Shown piece after piece: positions 60,501 to 64,000 of a stretch of DNA of 64,000 nt. This DNA comes from Phalacrocorax aristotelis. Taxonomy: Eukaryota; Chordata; Aves; Suliformes; Phalacrocoracidae. The position numbers and the translations under genes were made by a program. Location of the stretch: contig NC_134297.1 in assembly GCF_949628215.1 (NCBI RefSeq), forward strand, positions 4,278,001 to 4,342,000. Reading direction: 5' to 3'. Below the pieces are notes generated by a model, which was given only the letters and a program-made list of their open reading frames with translations, did no database searches and was not told the DNA's origin. How positions within the stretch are numbered: the first letter of the stretch is position 1; every line of letters starts with the position of its first letter.

Positions 60501-63500
60501 AATTTAACAACATCTTTTTATGTTTGGGGTGACAAATCCACAGCTACTAAGACACAAAATCAATGCCCTTGGATATCACATAGCAGCACAAGAACTTTTT
60601 TAGGTCTTGGTGGTGCTGCAGAAGGGCAGGTCCTTGCCCTGAGGCTCCTCACTGCCCGCCCTTTATTGTGTGTCAATAAATAAGCACATCAGTTCAGCAA
60701 GGATCAAAAGTTCCAGTGGGCATTTGGACATTTTGCCATGGTCCTGCAGGGTGCTGCAGGGGAATTTCCCAGCTTAAGTCATGAAACCGAGCAAAGGCTT
60801 TGGGTTGAGCGCAGGAGGTGCAGCGAGGTCTGCACTTAAACAACTGCCAAGGAAGAAAACATGACCTTGCTGCCTTTGGGCTCCTGTGTAATCCATTTAC
60901 ACAATAAGCCGCTTGTGCACAGTAATCAGGTACTGCTTTAGCACAGCAAAGTAATGCAGATTGCGCCTGGAAGGTTTTTCATTAAATTGCTCTTGACTAG
61001 AAAGCACTTAAATGTTTTCTTCCAATGGGTGTACAGGTGACACTAAGCACAAGCTAGAAGCTGATGGGAAGAAATGGACCACAACCAGCACGCTGACAAT
61101 CCTCGCCTATGGGCCCAATTCAACAGCCAGCTGCATCGTGCGCCACCAAGCTTTAGGAGGAGAGAAGCTGATGGAGTCGTTCCGGTTTGAGGACCTCCCT
61201 AGGACAGGTACTGCAGGCTCCTTCAGCAGAGGCTATCCTGTTTTACCACTCTGAAGTGGTGAAAGCTATGCGGATACTTATGCAAAGCTGAGCCCATAGT
61301 CTACTGCCCCCCTGTGTGGAATCTATTTTTAAATGAGAGGGCTACCTGGGGCAAAGGAAGAACTCTAAACTAAGATTTTGGGGCTTTTTCTTACTTCTTA
61401 ACTACTTTAAAATTCATTAAACATTAAGCCGCAGCAGCCCAGGCAGGTCAGTTCCCCAGTGCTGCTGCTAGAATTCAGGTGATTTTTTTCCTAAAGCTTT
61501 AAAGATAACTCAGAGTTTATATTCTCAGGAAGCTGTGAGCTTCCCCTACCTTCTGTGTATTAGGCACATCCACCTGGAAAGCCAGCAGGGTGTAAATATT
61601 GTAAATCTGCACTGAAGCTCCTTGTCTAATAATTCTCAGTTTGCCTTCCGCCTCTTTACCCTTCTCTAGTATGGATCTAATTATTCTTAAGTCAACAAGT
61701 GCTTATAAACTGTTCTGAAAGTTGTACTGTTATTGGGTTTTTTTCAGCAACAAAACCAAATCCTCCACCAGCTGCACTAGAGGTGGAGACACGTGTCTCT
61801 GAGAATGAGCAATCTACAGGTAGGCATTAACTGGGTGGCTTCTTTGCAACTGATGCACAGGTCAGATAAACACAGCATCTATCTCCAGTTGCTATCAGCA
61901 CTGAGGGGCATTTTGCACAGCCCTCAGAACCACTTCGGTTTTTTCCCCCAGTGACTGCAGCAGTGTCAGATCTGCACAGCAGCACAGCCTCCGCTCCAAG
62001 CTACCCACAGCATACTGGTAAGGGTTTCACTTTTGGTTTTTTCCTCATTTCATAGTGTTAAATATACTCAGAAGACAGGGGTGCTGAAGGTGGGAGGGTA
62101 GGACTGTAATTCTAACCACTGGTCAGATAGACCACCCAAACAGTCTGGAGCATGGACCACACAGGGCAGGTTTTGGTTTACAAGGATTAGTTCAATGGCT
62201 AAGTGTGTCTTCTGATTTTTGTCTTGTGTTTGGGGGGGGTTTCTTTAGGATCCGAAGAACCAACCGTCCCTTCTGCAGTACCAGAGGATCCAGTAGTCAC
62301 CAGCTCAACATCAACACCAACCCAGCAAAACCTCCAATCAGATGTCACATCTACTTGTAAGTTTGGTCTTGGCTACATGAATTTACCAAACCAGGACAGA
62401 AATGCTAGCGAGAACAGCGTGACATTCCCTGTTACAAACAAGCGCGTAACACAAAACACAACATTTCTTGCTTGTGCAGGGAGCCCTCAATTCTACAGCC
62501 ATGAAGGCAGACAAAGTCTCTCTCGTGAGATGAACAACAACATCAGCATTAGCAGCAGCAGCAGCCAGATGGGCCAGTGTCGCAGCACGCCATGAGCCCA
62601 GGCTGGGACCTCTCTGGACGGTTGCACTAGGTGGCACTGTGCGACAACGATTATCTGTGCATATAGCGGTCTGCAGGTTGCAGTTATTGAACTCAGGACC
62701 TGTTTACAGAAGAATTAGGAGTTCCACTGCCCAAATCCGTTGGCCAAAACCCACCAAGGTGGGCACACACGCCTGCAGTGAAAAATCTATTGGCTGCGAT
62801 TACATCAGTGATTACAAATGTCACAGAATGGCTTCCTCCTGATAAACAGTTCCTACATATGTTGACAAACATACATTGAAAGCTTGAATCTTCTAACAGG
62901 ACTTTCACTAGGTGCGATTACATATCTGATAAGGAAGAAAATCTCTTACGAATGTAAAGTTTTGGTAGACACAGCACACATTATCATTTTAGTTTTACAA
63001 ATCACTGTTGATTATACAAAGTTCTATTGTCTGTGTGTGCAAGAATGTCACAGCTCACCTCTGTTTGCGCAGGGTCCGAAGTAATGCCAGCTGCTGCAGG
63101 AAAGGAAGAATTGGCTGGTTCCTCGGGTTACCATGTCCCCAACGGTATGACCTTGCCTCATCAGACATGGGTGGGGTGGCAAAGGACGGGGATTCGCACA
63201 CTGAGTGATTGCACTGCTGTGAGCTGTGGAAGACAGTAAAAGAATGGTCAGGGATATGACTACCAAAAGAAATAGCTGCTTTAAAGAAAAGGATACATGC
63301 TCATTCCTAGTTTTGCAAGTAAGCAAAGCAAAACTGATGGACAAGGAGAGCCAAAAATGACCGAACAGTCAAAGCTCAGCTTTGTTTTAATTTGGCTGTG
63401 AATGGGAACCATTGAATTCAACAATGTGTAAGAGACTGAGGATTTTATGTTCATAAAGCTTAGGTGGTCTTTAGATTAAAATGAAATACAGCATTAAGGA

Positions 63501-63757
63501 AGTGAGCACAGAGCTTTAAGTCATGGGCTCCAGAAACCCCTTTCTGCTGCAGAACCAGGTGCCCTGGACTTCAAAGCTGCTGGGAAAATACACATTTCTT
63601 AAGGGTCCTTTTGCCCATCAGAGAAATGCTATTCTCCTTTCCATTCCTCCAGGGACTGAAACAGCATTCAGTGGCAATGTCACAGAAGAGGAACTTCCCA
63701 GAACAGAAGCCCCACTACCAAGTGAAAATGTAACTGTGATTTCCATCGTCACCTTCG
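51536..63757 (+). CDS. CRTAM: CRTAM, exons 1-10, 3'-partial
   Basis: Ten exons join in frame: 51536-51584, 54825-54971, 57560-57712, 57924-58055, 61037-61207, 61748-61819, 61952-62017, 62249-62356, 63073-63144 and 63653-63757. All internal junctions are phase 1, as in nectin-like Ig receptors. They encode 358 residues: leader, IgV, IgC, then about 141 residues of Ser/Thr/Pro-rich stalk. CRTAM is a single-pass surface receptor of activated CD8, NKT and NK cells that binds CADM1 and controls retention and cytotoxic programmes. Identity rests on PRGFTLFLN, DEGVYKC, PQITWLL, DGKKW-TTSTLTI and ESFRFEDL, which parallel human CRTAM, and on its position after UBASH3B. The transmembrane and cytoplasmic exons lie beyond the window. 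Confidence 0.93.
51585..54824 (+). other. CRTAM: CRTAM intron 1 (3240 nt)
   Basis: Phase-1 intron. It contains a 14-bp palindrome (AATGAAATTTCATT, 54295-54308). No exon, RNA gene or repeat array was recognised. Confidence 0.85.
54825..54971 (+). CDS. CRTAM: CRTAM exon 2: first half of IgV domain
   Basis: The 147-nt exon encodes residues 17-65: VDFPGAGSATVTLKEGEDLN, then LRC with B-strand Cys39, AWGWLNP with core Trp51, and RGFTLFLNDQR. PRGFTLFLN parallels human PSGFTIFLN. The V domain is split by the next intron, as in nectin and CADM genes. This half carries the face that binds CADM1 in known CRTAM structures. Confidence 0.93.
54972..57559 (+). other. CRTAM: CRTAM intron 2 (2588 nt)
   Basis: Phase-1 intron within the V domain. 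Nothing recognisable was seen beyond short AT-rich stretches. Confidence 0.85.
57560..57712 (+). CDS. CRTAM: CRTAM exon 3: second half of IgV domain
   Basis: The 153-nt exon encodes residues 66-116: ALRDQRYKLIHYSKDELSIQ, LPNITVHDEGVYKCFYY, then SKPLKSKTTTVEVL. DEGVYKC holds the F-strand Cys99 that should pair with Cys39. NIT (Asn88) is an N-glycosylation site, also present as NVT in human. Donor GTAAGT. Confidence 0.95.
57924..58055 (+). CDS. CRTAM: CRTAM exon 4: first half of IgC domain
   Basis: The 132-nt exon encodes residues 117-160: AAPSNPVLEASRDTE, RSITLSCYTQGCKPQPQ and ITWLLDNGIELP. Cys138 is the B-strand cysteine and Trp151 the core tryptophan. Cys143 is extra and has no obvious partner. 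The upstream intron is only 211 nt (57713-57923). Confidence 0.93.
58056..61036 (+). other. CRTAM: CRTAM intron 4 (2981 nt)
   Basis: Phase-1 intron. It has a C12 run at 59765-59776 and T-rich stretches. No exon or RNA gene was recognised. Confidence 0.85.
59765..59776. repeat. C12 homopolymer
   Basis: Twelve C in a row in CRTAM intron 4. Confidence 0.95.
61037..61207 (+). CDS. CRTAM: CRTAM exon 5: second half of IgC domain
   Basis: The 171-nt exon encodes residues 161-217: (G)DTKHKLEADGKKW, TTTSTLTILAYGPNSTASC, IVRHQALGGEKLMES and FRFEDLPRT. Cys193 pairs with Cys138. NST (Asn188) is an N-glycosylation site. Human has KKCNTTSTL where this has KKWTTTSTL, so both a cysteine and a sequon are missing here. 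Donor GTACTG is weak. Confidence 0.95.
61208..61747 (+). other. CRTAM: CRTAM intron 5 (540 nt)
   Basis: Phase-1 intron ahead of the stalk exons. No element was recognised in it. Confidence 0.85.
61748..61819 (+). CDS. CRTAM: CRTAM exon 6: stalk mini-exon 1
   Basis: The 72-nt symmetric exon reads ATKPNPPPAALEVETRVSEN then EQST. It follows the IgC domain and begins the Pro/Ser/Thr-rich stalk, with no cysteine and no predicted fold. The acceptor has a T-rich tract (TTTTTTCAG) and the donor is GTAGGC. The following intron is 132 nt. Confidence 0.85.
61952..62017 (+). CDS. CRTAM: CRTAM exon 7: stalk mini-exon 2
   Basis: The 66-nt symmetric exon reads VTAAVSDLHSSTASAP then SYPQHT: 10 of 22 residues are Ser, Thr or Pro, which suits mucin-type O-glycosylation. 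The acceptor has a long pyrimidine tract, donor GTAAGG. The intron after it is 231 nt. Confidence 0.82.
62249..62356 (+). CDS. CRTAM: CRTAM exon 8: stalk mini-exon 3
   Basis: The 108-nt symmetric exon reads GSEEPTVPSAVPEDPVV, TSSTSTPTQQN, LQSDVTST, with 19 of 36 residues Ser/Thr/Pro. The acceptor is TTTCTTTAG and the donor GTAAGT. If the next intron were retained, the frame would run 79 codons more to a stop at 62593-62595. Confidence 0.85.
62357..63072 (+). other. CRTAM: CRTAM intron 8 (716 nt)
   Basis: Phase-1 intron, open in the coding frame up to 62595. No other element was recognised. Confidence 0.8.
63073..63144 (+). CDS. CRTAM: CRTAM exon 9: possible stalk mini-exon 4
   Basis: The 72-nt exon has the same length as exon 6 and keeps phase 1, reading (W)SEVMPAAAGKEELAGSSG then YHVPN. 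The junction with exon 8 makes TGG (Trp), unusual for a stalk, and only 5 of 24 residues are Ser/Thr/Pro. The acceptor pyrimidine tract is short and the donor is GTATGA. It may be alternatively spliced or a false call. Confidence 0.55.
63145..63652 (+). other. CRTAM: CRTAM intron 9 (508 nt)
   Basis: Phase-1 intron if exon 9 is real. Nothing was recognised in it. Confidence 0.7.
63653..63757 (+). CDS. CRTAM: CRTAM exon 10: stalk mini-exon 5
   Basis: The 105-nt symmetric exon reads GTETAFSGNVTEEELP, RTEAPLPSENVT and VISIVTF. It has two N-glycosylation sequons (both NVT). Its end VTVISIVTF is hydrophobic but too short for a membrane span. The acceptor (CATTCCTCCAG) is good and the donor is GTACGA. 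The next exon should hold the transmembrane segment. Confidence 0.8.
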
Positions 63758-64000
63758 GTACGAACTCTTTAATGACAGCTTCCAAAGATGCAATGAGCTT
63801 TCTTTCACCAAGCTGGTTCTCTCTGACCACGTTTTCACCTCTAAACCTTTTGTCAGTTCACTAGGGTAATGCTGCCTTGCAGTCCTGGGGGGAGACCACA
63901 GAAACACAACCATTTTTATCATCTAGAAAAAAGCTACATTTTACTGTTCATTGTGCACAAGACTGCTAATTTCAATCAGTTTTTCTTGCTCATACAAGAA
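63758..64000 (+). other. CRTAM: Start of CRTAM intron 10
   Basis: The sequence continues past the donor at 63758 to the window edge without another exon. The transmembrane and cytoplasmic exons must lie to the right. Confidence 0.75.

Noticed and set aside
1..64000. CRISPR arrays, operons, prokaryotic mobile elements, tRNA or rRNA genes
   Set aside because: None was seen. The window is a spliced vertebrate locus and no regularly spaced repeats or clover-leaf sequences with A and B boxes were recognised by eye.

Overview
This is a vertebrate genomic window, most likely from a bird. Two multi-exon genes lie in tandem on the + strand and no prokaryotic gene organisation is present. The protein sequences, the compact introns, the near absence of recognisable interspersed repeats and the gene order all fit an avian genome. 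In mammals and chicken UBASH3B is followed by CRTAM in the same order and orientation. The species cannot be fixed from the sequence, and a non-avian reptile is possible but less likely because so few CR1 copies are visible.

Layout: (1) 1-22599 is non-coding and is read as the end of UBASH3B intron 1; the first coding exon was not found in it. (2) 22600-44539 holds 13 coding exons of UBASH3B (TULA-2/STS-1), exons 2-14 of an expected 14. They encode about 596 residues: the end of the UBA domain, the 2H-phosphoesterase-like domain, the SH3 domain and the histidine-phosphatase domain, to a normal stop. Every exon junction keeps the frame. (3) 44540 to about 49590 is the probable UBASH3B 3'UTR, ending after an AATAAA at 49567. 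(4) About 49.6-51.5 kb is a short intergenic or promoter interval with an unexplained 230-codon open frame. (5) 51536-63757 holds the first 10 coding exons of CRTAM: leader, IgV, IgC and a long Ser/Thr/Pro-rich stalk. The transmembrane and cytoplasmic exons lie beyond the right edge.

Both genes act in lymphocyte signalling. UBASH3B is a cytosolic tyrosine phosphatase that damps Syk/ZAP-70 signalling. CRTAM is an activation-induced adhesion receptor of cytotoxic and regulatory T cells and NK cells that binds CADM1. They are neighbours, not an operon, and no joint regulation is shown.

The window is mostly ordinary conserved synteny and I found no convincing new biological system. The points most worth checking are the long CRTAM stalk built of five phase-1 mini-exons, a 142-bp duplication on either side of UBASH3B exon 10, two notable hairpins in the first 8 kb (one with two CACGTG sites and a TTCG loop), a relocated unpaired cysteine in the CRTAM IgC domain, and the open frame and cryptic exon just upstream of CRTAM. 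All reading was done by eye. Comparisons with human proteins and repeat families are from memory, not from a search.
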